Shown: piece by piece, positions 1 through 50,641 of the stretch
Numbering within the stretch: the stretch's first letter is position 1
Layout of the letters: every line of letters starts with the position of its first letter
Origin: Maylandia zebra
Taxonomy: Eukaryota; Chordata; Actinopteri; Cichliformes; Cichlidae
DNA: 64,000 nucleotides
NCBI RefSeq assembly: GCF_041146795.1
Contig: NC_135185.1
Coordinates: 27,525,529-27,589,528 of the forward strand
Direction of reading: 5' to 3'
The notes under the pieces: model-generated
What the model saw: the letters and a program-made list of their open reading frames with translations, nothing else
Told to the model about the DNA's origin: nothing
The model's database searches: none
Translations under genes and position numbers: made by a program

Positions 1-2001
1 CGCACTCTGAGATTTTGGGGCAGCAGGCGGCATTAGATGAGGGAGGCCTTTTGTGTGTGTCTTGCGGATTACATTGAAAACCGGATGGCAAGCTTGACAC
101 GATGGTATTGTCACAATACCCAGGAAAACACTCAATAACATTTTTCGATACCACAAGGAAGTTTCACCCCAGATTTAACAAAATAATTTCAGATTATCAT
201 CAGAGGTTTCATTCATTTTACAGATTATGAACATTTCTTTACAAAACCTAGTAATAAACCAAGGGTACAACAACACAATACCTAAAGTCACAACAACTTA
301 AGTTAGAAGAGCATAAAAGTTGAACTTTGGATAAATTGTTGTGGTTAACATTTCTGATAACTGGTTAATTATTCAGTGGTATTGAAATGGGAATTTTCCT
401 GACCTTGTTTAATTTAATATCAGTGTTTATTCTCTATTAATATTTGAGTATTGATACATTTTTTTTTCTTTTTGACAACCTTAGTGAGGATTTGAGTAAA
501 TTAAAGAAAACTTGAGATTGGGCCGTCTCCGGACCAGTTCAATCAGTGGTGATCAGTGCTGCCACAGGGTCGCTGGGATATCGGCTTAGTGGGAACTGTT
601 GCACATAGTGACCGAGCCCGGCAACCATCAGATGCTAACATTACGTGTAGTAGTCCAGCTTGCTCTCTCTTGCAGCCTTTCACCACACGGGCGCTAGGAT
701 ATTTCCTGGTGGCAATCTCGTGCTTTTGGACGACTGTGAACAGTGAACCGGAGTTGGTGGTTTGCTGATTACTAACTGTCAGGATTTGCATACATACATC
801 CCAGGTCTGCACAAGCAACTCACTGGCAACAAAATCTAGATAAGATTGGCAAAATATTATATAAAGACCTTGCCTAGATGATAGCTAAAGTATATGTAAC
901 ACATTTAAAAGGGACCAGTTGTCCTTTTTTCCTTATTTCTGTCATTTATTGTTACAATAAGCATTCATCAGTCAATTTTAGTGTCAAAATTGGGAAGAAC
1001 GATAAAAGAAACTGCTGATCTACTGCAGTTTTCCCACCCAACATTGTTCAGTCTTTAGCATGAAGACAATGAAGACAAAATCAAGTCCATCGATGCCATC
1101 GAGTGAAAAGGACGGTATTGTAGGAAGAGGAAAGATGGCAGGCGGGGAGAAGATAAAAGAGTTCATTGCTACAGATGAAAGCAAATGCTGAAAAATAACC
1201 CTCAGTTCTCAAAAACGTGAGTGAAAGCACAAACACGCTTGGCCTTATAATATTATTATTGCATATCATTTGAACATTTGCTCTCTCTGTGTATCATTCT
1301 GTTTAGGCTAATTATCTCATCATTTGTATTTGTACGACCTATAAAATATGAGTATGCCCAGTGGGTGTAGACACACTGTAGCCTACCAAGAAAACACACT
1401 TCTCTGGATAGAGTCTGACCAATTTATCAGGCAGCAGATATTAGCCATTTGTCCATCTATTGGTATCGCCAGTTATATCAGTCATTAAAGGGAAAATTTA
1501 AAAAACTGAAGTAGAGACTGGAGAAACACCCTTCAACCATGTTATGAGTGTGGATGTTGACTAGTTTGTCCACCAGAGGGCACTGTTTGTAATACCACAA
1601 ACACGTAAACATATTATTATTGCACATAACAAATATTAACTCCTGTATTGTTGGTCTCTATAATTCACCATAGCCTCATTGGTCTGTCCCATCCTTTTTT
1701 TTTTTTTCTTTCCAAAAATGATTGCAACTATAACTTGACTGAAACATTTTATCAACATGTAGGGTTAATTTGTAGAATTTATGGTTTGTGCCGGGGGTGA
1801 GTATCTCTTTTGGTCCGTCCCTGCTGACCACCTTCACTATAGATGTGTGAGGAAAACCGTGTAATGGAAGGAAACTGGATTGTTTTACACTGGAAGACTA
1901 TCACCATGCATTATTAATACTTATTGATTGACTTTTAACTTGTTAGGATCAGAGAGAAAAAGACTTTGGTTAATCTGTGTGTATATATGTGTGTTTTTCA
2001 G
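1..2001 (+). other. asap2: asap2 intron (upstream exons outside window)
   Basis: I see no exon here. The acceptor of the first visible exon is at 2000-2001. A patch at about 1008-1060 (GAAACTGCTGATCTACTG and what follows) resembles the transposase region of the Tc1-like family seen at 12560-13217, so it may be a small relic. The ORFs at 543-818 are not convincing genes. Confidence 0.6.
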
Positions 2002-32559
<30,558 letters not shown>

Positions 32560-32813
32560 AATCCGGGACTCGGGAAGTATCACACGTCCCACTATCACCG
32601 ACAAAACATCCACCATCGCCCCAGTGTTTGCAGTCGACGTCATCGGCACCATCATCACCATCTTCGCTGGCGTCTTGAGCGAGCTCGTTCAAGCGTCACT
32701 GCTGCTCCAGCGAGTCTGGGTGTCACAGGGGACTCATCGGACTCTGTGGTTTTAATGCTTGCAGTTAAAAAAGAAAAACAAAACAAAGATGATTGTAGTG
32801 AATGTCCTCTCAC

Positions 32814-32819
32814 AATAAA
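32814..32819 (+). promoter_or_regulatory. asap2: asap2 proximal poly(A) signal AATAAA
   Basis: Canonical AATAAA 255 nt after the asap2 stop codon. A second one at 33987-33992, just before an A-run at 34001-34018, would give a 3' UTR of about 1.45 kb, and either may be used. Confidence 0.6.
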
Positions 32820-33986
32820 TGCACTTTTCTTGTCTTTTCCCTTGTTGACATGTATGTACAGGATTCCTGTCATCCATTTTCTCCATTATACAGACAGTCC
32901 TTAAAGCGACAGCACTGAGAAGATCACAGCGTTGTGTTTTAACTTACTAACAGCTGTCAATGTGAACTTAGTCCCCATGCTTACATTCCATATCTGTGCA
33001 TGAGCAATTCTGAAATGCCTGCTTTTAGGTGCAGCTTTCCACATATGTAGTAGCCCTCCCGTGTGGAGGTTTTTCTAATGGTGCTAAGTTAACCTTAAAA
33101 TATGCTGGAAGTTGCACCCAAGGGAGCCTTTCCCTGACCCAATTTCAGTGACGGACTGGCAATCGAGAACGGGGATGCTGCATGTTAAAATAGCCTCCAG
33201 CCCATCACACCTGGGAGAGTCCACTTTCCCGAGCCGGCATAGAGTAATAGGAACATGCATCCTCTGCAAGGCTTTCCCCCACACATGCACACTGTCTGCC
33301 CCAATTTAAGCTGCGGGGCAGGGGGTCATATTCAAAAGCAACACTCCAGTTGTTATTCCTCCTCCTCCTCTTCTTCCTCCTGATGCAGTGCTGACTGGAG
33401 CTGCAACAGGCAGTAATTACCTTTATGCTGAGTCCTGACACCTCAGGCCATCTCTGCCTGTCATCTGCCTTATTAGAGGAATAGAAGCGTGTGCTTGTAT
33501 GTGCGAGTGCATGTTTTGTCTGTACGGAAATAAGCTGCAAACGAAAGCATATTCAAATAACAGGGAGCAAAAAAAATGAGAGCGTGGGAATGAGATGAAA
33601 AGCGGGAGTAAGCTCTGTGACTTTTGTTGCTTCCTCGAGACTTTTTCTTCACAGATGAGCTAAATAGAGAGGGAACACCCTTCCTGCAGCTTAAGCCTCA
33701 TATAGTACTTTTAAGACAAGTTTATCTAATGCATTGTGAAATAAATATTAAACATAGTGTAATTAACTTCATTTTAGTTGCAGAGCAACTTTCTCTCTGT
33801 TCATATTGTTGATATTTAGGCATTTAACCTGAAATCGGAGCCTTTCGTGGATTTGTGAATGGCGAGAGGGTGGTAGCTGATGCGCACTCTCTCCACCGTG
33901 TTGATTATTAACTCACTGGATTGTTAAATCTGTTTGTGTAAATAGAGCAGGTTTTGTTTGTGGATATTTAAATGTAAAATATTGAA

Positions 33987-33992
33987 AATAAA
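33987..33992 (+). promoter_or_regulatory. asap2: asap2 distal poly(A) signal AATAAA
   Basis: Canonical AATAAA about 1.43 kb after the stop. The next gene's 3' end on the other strand starts about 450 bp further on. Confidence 0.45.
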
Positions 33993-33999
33993 AGGAGGG

Positions 34000-34456
34000 G
34001 AAAAAAAAAAAAAAAAAAGCAGGTTAACCCGGGCAGTAAATGTCTTTTAATGCACTGTGGTGATGAGCAGTCACAACCTCAGCTGGGCCTGTGTGTGTGC
34101 TGTAAACATGAATACAGATACTAATGTGTGCACGCACACACACAAACACTATTCAAATCATTCTCATTAACAGTCTGTGAATCACTGCATTGACTCCTAA
34201 CTCTGTTGTGCAAGTAAATCGGAGAAAAACAAACTGGAACAATAAAATCTGAAATAGTGCAAGGCGTCGGTGTGTTTCTTCTTCAGAGTTTGTGATCCAG
34301 CAGCAAGTGTTTTTTCTTCCATTACCATATTTCGTGACCTGCATTTTAAAAACAATCTTGTCAAGCTAAGAGTTAAATGATGTCTCATGAGCTCCCTCTG
34401 CTGGCAAATGCACTCAAGAAAAGGAAAACGCTCCTCTGCTGTACCTGATCCACGTC
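34000..34456. other. Convergent intergenic gap between asap2 and itgb1bp1 3' ends
   Basis: An 18-base A-run and otherwise plain AT-rich sequence. I see no gene. The two transcripts converge here without an evident overlap if the listed poly(A) signals are used. Confidence 0.6.
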
Positions 34457-34462
34457 TTTATT
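34457..34462 (-). promoter_or_regulatory. itgb1bp1: itgb1bp1 poly(A) signal (AATAAA on minus strand)
   Basis: TTTATT on the plus strand is AATAAA for itgb1bp1, giving a 3' UTR of about 860 nt after its TGA at 35322-35324. I see no other frame of note between 34463 and 35321. Confidence 0.55.
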
Positions 34463-35321
34463 TTCCTTCTTCACACACATTTTCAACTGGACCAAAGTAT
34501 TATTTCACAAGGTGAAGTCAAGTTAGTACCACAACTGTAAACAAGTCCCACAAAATCTTACATGTGTCGCTACCAGCCTGTTAAAATTTACTTTTTCCCA
34601 GCTAATCACACTTTTGGTACCAAGAGTTTAAAAAAAAAGAATTTTAAAATAAGCTCAAGTAAATCTTTAAAAATGAATAAATCCCACAAATTAAGATCAA
34701 TGTGTCCAAAAAGTCAGGCGATATTTGTAACATTCCTTCTGGTCAAAAAGCGACCACTATTGTACCAATACTGCTGTTAGAAAACAAAACACTCACAGGG
34801 TTTCAAAACCTGAAGAGGGATTTGAGTGATTTCCTCTTGAAGCCAGCTGTCACATCTGTGTACCGAGCAGTTAATCCGATGATTGTCTTCCGTGAATTAA
34901 CATATGCCAGCAAAGTTTTAGCACTATGTAGTACCATTGCGTACATTAAATACACTTAACGTTACACTTATAAAAGCTCTGCATTGTGTCCCAAAGCTAT
35001 ATTTAATGCAACCGTTTGCCTCCTTACTACACCTTCTTTTAATATTTATTGTGAGAAGGCAAAAAAACAACAAATTCCAGGGAAGTGACTCAGAAAAATT
35101 CACCACAGTTCTGTTTTAACTGGATGGATTACAGGAAGGGGAACAACAGCTAGCTCACGCCAGACTTTTCCATCAATAACAAAGATTACGCACCATCAGA
35201 TCTGCCCTTTAGATGACCTCTCAGAAGGGTAAGAAAGCAAAGGTGCAACATTTTTGCCAATAACAATGCTGGTTGTCTAACTGTTGCTGGTTTTGCAGAT
35301 GTTTCGCTCTCATCCCAACTC

Positions 35322-36709
35322 TCACTCGGAGCCTCTGGACTTGTCTGATGTCAGAACGCAGTCGAAGGAGGCCGACAACACTTTGCAGATGGACTGCGCC
35401 TGCTCCTGTTCAGACAGACAGCAGATGTCACGCATCAGGGAAAGGAAACGCACAGTGACCGTGTAAAAGACCTTCCATTTCGTACTTACTGAGCTGCTGC
35501 ACTGGTACACCCAGATGCTGCACTCTTCTTGCTCTGTGTCAGTGGTTTTCAGAGCCAGCAGGTTCTTCCCCGCGCCTAGCCCGTCATCGTAGCACAGCAT
35601 ACGCACGATCAGGTAGAGAGGATGGCGATGCAGCACATTCTGAGAGTGTAGAACAAAAACACATAGTAGGGGTCTTTTTCAATTTGTTAACTCCGTTTCC
35701 AAAAATGATTTGCAAATCATTTGTGTGCCATGTTTAATTTAAGTTAAATTACGTTAAAATTAAACTGTTAAATCAAATCACATCAAAGGTTGGAAGTGTG
35801 AAATTTCACTGCACATTCACAGAATTCACGCTCACTTTGAATTTGATGCCAGCAACATTTTTCAGTGCATTGAGGGCAGGAGCATGTTTACCACCCTGTT
35901 GCATCACCTCTTCTTTTTAAAATTCAGGTAACCGAGGAGCTCAGTTGTTGTAGTTTAGACACCAAAATGTTCCTCCGTTCTTGGGATACTCTTCGAAATG
36001 ACTGTGTACCACCTTTCTATTCCTTTACTACTCACACACTGGTCCAGCGACGCCACCTTGACGCCGTACTTGGACACTACAAGAACCATCTCCTCATCTC
36101 CGGGAACAAATGGCAGCTTTCCATCTTGCTATGAGAAGAGGAAGCAAAATTTGCAGTACCTTCTCTGTTTTATATCAGAATAATTACAGCATGTTTCCAA
36201 GGAGAAAGGTTAAAGTTAAAATGTGCCCAGATCTTTCTCCAGCTTCTTACCTGAGCAGCATCAATGTAGTTGATGAGGTCCAGCGGTTCCTGGAGGGTCT
36301 TGCTCATGTCAAACTTTAACTTCTCAATAGCACCCACATATTTCACCCGAAACTCAGCGCATGTCTCAGATGTGTTGTTCCCTATAGACAAAAAACAACA
36401 ACAACAAAAAAAACACCAGTTAGAAAATTAAACTGCGAGGCTGCTTCAAAATTTTAACAGGAAGTCAAGCTGACCTGAGCTTTTGGTGGAGTCCGTGTCA
36501 AGGCTGGCAACAGTACTCGATCTGGAGAGTCCTCCCAAGCTGGAGTCCACAGACTGCAGTGAGACAGAAACATTAGACAGCGCCACCTTAATGAAACGCA
36601 AAGACACACGTGTCTGCATGCTTGTGTTGTTAACCACCTTGCTCTTTGTGCTGATCTCACTGCTTTGCGAGCTGCTGCTGCTGTGGCGCTTTTTGCCTTT
36701 CCGGAACAT
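35322..36709 (-). CDS. itgb1bp1: ITGB1BP1 (ICAP-1), integrin beta-1 cytoplasmic-domain binding protein
   Basis: ICAP-1 binds the NPxY motif of the beta-1 integrin tail and KRIT1 (CCM1), and restrains integrin activation. Six coding exons on the minus strand join cleanly: 36709-36638, 36553-36475, 36381-36251, 36128-36036, 35639-35490, 35405-35322. They give 202 aa against 200 in human. The N-terminus is [17 protein letters not shown]: a basic nuclear-localisation-type patch, a serine-rich tail, and [10 protein letters not shown] with the CaMKII site Thr38 at the same position as in human. The PTB domain follows from about residue 56 ([16 protein letters not shown]) to [13 protein letters not shown]. 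The start is supported by identity to human [10 protein letters not shown]. Introns 1 and 2 are tiny (84 and 93 nt); intron 1 is open in frame. A Tc1 relic lies just upstream of the start exon, within the first 5' UTR intron. Confidence 0.97.
36554..36637 (-). other. itgb1bp1: 84-nt in-frame, stop-free intron of itgb1bp1
   Basis: The donor AAG|GTGGTTAAC and the acceptor CACTGCAG|TCTGTG bracket 84 nt (28 codons) with no stop, so retention would insert 28 residues after Lys24 without breaking the frame. The splice borders match the human protein, so splicing is the default. Confidence 0.85.
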
Positions 36710-36864
36710 CCTTCACCATGACGACCGCATCCAGCCCTCCAGACCCGCTGACCTGGATCATCACAGGGCTCAGAGTTAAACGCGCAGCATGGCTGCCTTC
36801 TCAGGTGTTAATGGAGCCCATAAATAATTAAATGCAGGACACAGGAGCATATACGGTTTGAATA

Positions 36865-37345
36865 ATTGATACCTAGTTTGTTCCTCTTTGGGGGTCTGGG
36901 CTTTGGGGAGGCCAATCCATGACTGATAGTGTTCTACTGTGTGTTTCTCTACCCTGGTATACTTTTACTGCATTGGCAGTGTTTTTGGGATTACTGTCAT
37001 TCTGGAAAATAAAGGCGTTGCCAATCAGGCCCTTTCCCGATGGCACTGCCCAGTGGATTAAAATCTGATGGTACTTTTCTGTGTTCATAATTCCATCAAT
37101 TTTAAAAAGGTCCCCAACAGCACTGGCTGAAAAGCAGCCCAAACCATGAGAGAGTAGTGTGTTTTACAGATGGCTGCACACATTCACCATTGGACCGTTC
37201 TCCTCTCCTCCTTTATACATGCTGATGACATTCTGAACCACTAATGGCAAGTTAAAGAAAGAGAAGATTCATGGGTGTGTGTTTAGTGGCTTCATTGAAA
37301 GTAAAATATTAAGAAATGAGGGCTGGCTTAAAACAACTGCTAAAT
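36865..37345 (-). mobile_element. Tc1-like transposon relic
   Basis: Minus-strand residues KIDGIMNTEKYHQILIH, VPSGKGLIGNAFIFQNDSNP, then TLSVMDWPPQSPDPQ carry the Tc1 motifs around the second Asp (degenerate, QNDSNPK for QHDNDPKH) and the WPPQSPDLNPIE segment. It stops before the catalytic Glu. An end-like sequence at 37299-37343 (AAAATATTAAGAAATGAGGG) matches the right terminal repeat of the element at 25738-26410. It is inactive and lies in the first itgb1bp1 intron. Confidence 0.87.
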
Positions 37346-38247
37346 ATCTTTCATGAAATTCATGAGATTTCTTGGATATTTATATAATTTGTATTACTTT
37401 GGCAAGTACATGTTTCCGGTTGGTTTCTTTTTAAAAAATTAAAAAATAAAAATTGGGCTTTATTTTTATTCTAGCGAACTAAAATCCTTTCCCTCAGTCT
37501 TCTAGACCAGTTTTAGTTAAACTATAATAACCTTGAGTCATCCACACAAAAAGACATCCTAATTAAAATAACAACATCCACAAGTGAAAGGTGAGATATT
37601 TGTTCGAGTAGTTTCTTCATGTAGGAAGGTGTACTTGTCCTGGGAACTCTGAAAGCAAAGTTAAACTAAGGCTAGAAAAGCTACAGTATATTCAGTCACC
37701 ACCGCTGCTAAACCGCATTTCACTTTCAACTTGAGTTTAATCACGTCTGAGTCTGAAAATAACTCAGGACCAGAATACTCAGAATAACAGACGATATAAC
37801 ACTCAAACAAGAGCCTAAATTGATAATATCGATTATAAACACAAATGTGTGAGATTATTTGTACTTTTTAACATTATAGTATAGTATTACAGTACTATTT
37901 AACAACGCGTACAACCACCAAGTTTAAAAACAGGAGCACCATTTAAACAGGAAACTACACCTGCAACTGTAACAGCCTCGTTTAGGTGCGGCTTGAACAG
38001 CGTGTCTGTAAACAGATGAAGCTAACGGAGTCCCAGGCTACAGACACCAAAGGTTAAGACGCCTATCACCCAAACTACGAGCTGCTCTGTGCTTGTAGTG
38101 CTGTAGCTACAAGAAAACCTGAGTGACTCAAACTTATCCTACTCACTCTTGGTCGCATTCATTTTAAAAGTTACAAGCCGAGGACTTCCTCGGAGGGGCT
38201 TGTAAAGAGAGTGAATTATCTAACGCTAACATGACTTGAAACATACC

Positions 38248-38730
38248 TGTTGTAACGAGGTGCTCTCAGTGTACCGTTTATCTGCTTTTCTTCCAATCCA
38301 CTTTCTATTTATCCACAGTTTGACTCTTCGGCTTCCCTTTGAGCTTTGAAGCCTACACCCAACACCACTTAAAGGGGACGCAACGCAGAGGAAAAATAAA
38401 CACATAAAAATCCTACGAATAATACGGATTATTGTGTCGATACATTGCTGAACTTAAAATAGATAATCCTAAATTGAGCTAATATATTTAACTTCCGTGC
38501 CTCTTTTTGCGTCGGGTTGTTTAATAAATGTTAGATCAAAGCTGGTAAAAGCCAACCGACGTGCGTCTCGGAACTTCTGTCACACGACTTGATTCCAGTC
38601 GGGCGTATTTTGGACACGCCCCCGGAAGTTCATTCAGAAAACACATTGAGTGCAGTATTATCGGATTTGTTATTATTATTTTATTTTATTTTTTTGTATT
38701 TTAAAAATGACACTAAAATTTTAGAACAGA
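38248..38730. promoter_or_regulatory. Divergent promoter shared by itgb1bp1 (-) and cpsf3 (+)
   Basis: About 480 bp lie between the itgb1bp1 5' UTR exon donor (CAG|GTATGT on minus, exon end 38247) and the cpsf3 ATG at 38731. It contains a consensus ETS/GABPA site CCGGAAGT at 38622-38629, a second ACTTCCG at 38491-38497, and several CpG-containing stretches around 38520-38625. I see no TATA box at a suitable distance from cpsf3. Housekeeping gene pairs often share such promoters. The exact start sites cannot be read from sequence. Confidence 0.65.
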
Positions 38731-47570
<8,840 letters not shown>

Positions 47571-48377
47571 AGAAAGACACACACCTGCCTGCGGGTCTCC
47601 AGACATTGTTAGTGATCAGATATACACACACAGTTGGGACATCGTGTTAATGTAGATTAAAAACAAAATGCTGTGATTTGCATTGAAAAACACATTTTAT
47701 CCACAGAGCATAGAAAACATCAAATGTTTAAACTGAGAAAATGTATGATTAGCTCAAGACGAGCTCATTTTTACTTGGATGGCAGCATCACTTCTTAGGA
47801 AAGTTGGAACAGTCATGTTTATCCACCAGATTGTCTGTTTTATGTATTGTAGATGATGAGACAGTCTTCGTAATTTTACAGAGGAACATTCTGAAATTGT
47901 TCCACAGTTTACAGAGCTGTTTCACAGACTGAAGAAACACAGTAACAAGTGAGCAAGACTGACTTGCGAGAATAAGCTATGTGATGTTATTTAACAGATT
48001 CTTGTGTTGTTTGTATTGTAAGCACTTTTAATTATAAAATACATCATTATGTTAACTGCGTTTGAGTGTAGATTCACTGCAGGTTTCATTTGACCTGAGT
48101 TCATTATTAATATGCACTGATATGACTTGTTTACTTTTAAATGTGATGATGTGTGTGAATTTCTAAATGCACTACATGTGCTGTAAGTATTTGTTGTTTT
48201 AAGAAGGCTTCTACTTTAAAAACAGTGTTGTGTTTACTTTTGTCGATTTTAAATATACAGTATTCATTGTAATCGTGTGATCTTTGGACATACACATGCT
48301 TGTTTTATGTAATTTAATATTTATTTTTGTTTTAAAATCTGTTCTCACTAAAAGCACTACATGCATTGACAAAATCA

Positions 48378-48383
48378 AATAAA
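48378..48383 (+). promoter_or_regulatory. cpsf3: cpsf3 poly(A) signal AATAAA
   Basis: Canonical AATAAA about 810 nt after the cpsf3 TGA. Cleavage 10-25 nt downstream would fall near 48395-48405, where the opposite transcript also ends. Confidence 0.75.
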
Positions 48384-48414
48384 AAGAGGCAACACAAACA
48401 GTGCCCATAAGTCT

Positions 48415-48420
48415 TTTATT
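48415..48420 (-). promoter_or_regulatory. dnajc30: dnajc30 poly(A) signal (AATAAA on minus strand)
   Basis: TTTATT on plus is AATAAA for dnajc30, giving a 3' UTR of about 640 nt (48400-49043). I see no other gene in that UTR. Confidence 0.7.
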
Positions 48421-49043
48421 CATTAAATATCTGAAAAAATATACCCAGTAATTTCACAATAAATATAATCAAAGGCACATTCTTTAAAAATAACCATCTG
48501 ATTTTAACCATAAAGTTGCTTTAATTCCCATTTTGGCTGGACTTTCAAGATATTACCACACCCTTTACTTATATTACTATAAATATGTCATAAATAGTAA
48601 CACATTACCATTGAAGCTTGGCTTGTCATTAACATTTGTATAATTTCTACCAGACAAATGACTTTATTAAAGCCAAAGGAGCTGAAGTGAACGGTTGTAA
48701 ACCAACCACCGAAGCGCTGCTGTGCAAAAGGTAATACAGGATGAACCAAGACCACAAGTGATTTCTATTTTGTCATATTTAACCTCTTCTATATGATGTA
48801 TTCACAAACAGCAAATGTGCATGTTGCACATATAACTTTTTTTGCTGATCAAAGCTCCAGAATGAGCTATTTTTAACAACACATTTGAACGGGGGAAAAA
48901 AAAGCTTTAACTAATGGATGCTTGTTGTTTATTTTCATGACAATTTACTACCCGACTTAAAATTAGGTGAAATGTTTAATAGTGTGATCAGTGGAGGAGT
49001 TTCAAGGGGGACCACAGTGTCCCTCATTTCCCAGCAGATTTAC

Positions 49044-50084
49044 TCATCCCCGTTTTAAGTTGATTAGTAAACCTATGGCTACCACCAGCAGCATACCAAC
49101 TCCCAGCTCCATCATCTTGCCCATTTCCTTCTCGCCTATAGTGTCCTGTTTCTTCTTCAGTATCTCCTCTTTGCGGACTCGGATGTCTCTTTGCCTCTGC
49201 AGCTGCTCGCTGTAGTGGGACTTGTAGAACTGGTCGAAATCAAAGATGCCTCCTCGGCCGTCTGGGTCCACCACGGAGCGTCGGCTGTCGGTTTGCCGTC
49301 TGCCTGCGCTCCCGCTCGTGTCCTTGACGGAAGGCCTGACTGTAGCGGTGAGGTCTGCCAGACTCAATAGTCCCAGGTCATATTTCTTCCTGAGCCCCTT
49401 GTTTCCCAGCACGGTGTAGGCCTCGCTGATCTCCGAAAAGCGGACTGTGGCCTCTTCGCTGCCAGTGTTTCTATCCGGGTGGTAGGTGAAGGACTGCTTG
49501 TAGTACGCTGTTTTTATCTGGGTTCGAGTGGCGGAAGGTGCCACTTCAAGGATATCATAGTAGCCAGTTTTGGTTTTGTAAAGAGGCTCGGATCTGGCTC
49601 CATCACCGCTGTAAGCCCTGATAAATGACCGCTGCCCGTGTTGCCAGTACAAATGCTGACTATAAGGGCTCTGCTGTCGGCGGAAAGTGCGGGGCGAAGT
49701 CCTCCAAAACCCGGCGCGTCTCCACTGTCGAGACAGATTCCTGTTTTCTCTTTGTACCTGGTTCTTATTATAAAGAGAAAACTCCTCAGGAACATAGTAA
49801 TGGTAATTTTCTGCAACCGCTCCGTTCTCACAAATAGCACCAAGCACCGGCTTTACACTTGTGTAACCGTCCCGAGAAGCTAGAGCACGGTCTGTGTGCG
49901 CGGCGTCTTTGGCTCCATACGGCCTGCCATTATTACTATCACCCCAAAGAAGCCCTGCTGGCAAAGGCGAACCGTGTGAGGCACCTTTCTCGTGTTTACT
50001 GTGGCTGACACGTAGGCAGTAGTTATTTAATTTGTGTAAGAAACCGTGCGCCCTCCTTCCAAAACAACTCCTGACCTCCGCCAT
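49044..50084 (-). CDS. dnajc30: DNAJC30, mitochondrial J-domain protein
   Basis: DNAJC30 is an intronless gene for a mitochondrial inner-membrane J protein linked to complex I repair and ATP synthase (family knowledge). The frame gives 346 aa. The J domain is at about 173-238 (GYYDILEVAPSATRTQIKTA), with the Hsp70-activating HPD at 202-204 in YHPDRNTGS. The family-specific FDFDQFYKSHYSEQLQRQRD is at about 281-300. A single C-terminal membrane segment is at about 325-342 (MMELGVGMLLVVAIGLLINL). Human DNAJC30 is about 226 aa; the excess is an N-terminal basic, arginine-rich region of about 120 residues that could hold the mitochondrial presequence. Start at 50084 was chosen for its ACATGG context. 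The frame stays open further upstream, with another ATG (MHHFAVC) about 37 codons before it, and then enters a (TTTC)n microsatellite that I take as non-coding. A fish paralogue with the same name is possible. Confidence 0.93.
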   Translation of the reverse strand: MAEVRSCFGRRAHGFLHKLNNYCLRVSHSKHEKGASHGSPLPAGLLWGDSNNGRPYGAKDAAHTDRALASRDGYTSVKPVLGAICENGAVAENYHYYVPEEFSLYNKNQVQRENRNLSRQWRRAGFWRTSPRTFRRQQSPYSQHLYWQHGQRSFIRAYSGDGARSEPLYKTKTGYYDILEVAPSATRTQIKTAYYKQSFTYHPDRNTGSEEATVRFSEISEAYTVLGNKGLRKKYDLGLLSLADLTATVRPSVKDTSGSAGRRQTDSRRSVVDPDGRGGIFDFDQFYKSHYSEQLQRQRDIRVRKEEILKKKQDTIGEKEMGKMMELGVGMLLVVAIGLLINLKRG

Positions 50085-50230
50085 GTTTCCTCTGACGAGT
50101 GCTACGTTCGAAGCGTGTGTCGGGTAATCTCGGGGAGTTTTTGTCTTCTTCTTCTGTATAGGGTTTACTGGCGGTCGGCAAACAGCAAAATGGTGCATTA
50201 CCGCCACCAACTGGTGTGGAGTGTGGACTG

Positions 50231-50231
50231 A

Positions 50232-50311
<80 letters not shown>

Positions 50312-50314
50312 AAA
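50231..50314. repeat. (AAAG)n microsatellite, about 84 bp
   Basis: Perfect tetranucleotide run about 150 bp upstream of the dnajc30 start codon. On the minus strand it is TTTC and translates as FFLS repeats in the dnajc30 frame. Confidence 0.98.
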
Positions 50315-50641
50315 TCCAAATTCTCCCGAACAAATGGGTCTGCCTTAAAAACCAAAATACAGCCTGATAACTTTCACCTATAGAGGTCGTGCGAAACAAA
50401 TCAAGTCGAACTTCACTTCCAATATAAAAGAAAAAAAAAAGAAAAAAAAGTATTTCTATTTATTGAATACTTTCTCTCTTTTTAAACTGGGACGTAGAAA
50501 CACTGAAATAAGAGGTCATGCATAAATAAACTAAAAATCAAGACACTTATATGTAATCAATTATCATCTAGCTTCTTAATGAGAGAAAGGTGAAGCCAGA
50601 TACATCAGTAAAAAATATGGACACTCTAAGTGACTTAACAA

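Noticed and set aside
543-818. Overlapping ORFs on both strands near 543-818 as a gene
   Set aside because: No recognised domain, no splice-site support, and it lies in an asap2 intron; likely chance or an unknown repeat.
36483-36779. 98-residue plus-strand ORF with a hydrophobic segment
   Set aside because: Antisense to two itgb1bp1 exons and its mini-intron; the membrane-like run comes from antisense of the serine-rich coding.
50085-50399. Extended dnajc30 frame with FFLS repeats
   Set aside because: It reads a (TTTC)n microsatellite and begins at a non-ATG codon; far longer than any known family member.
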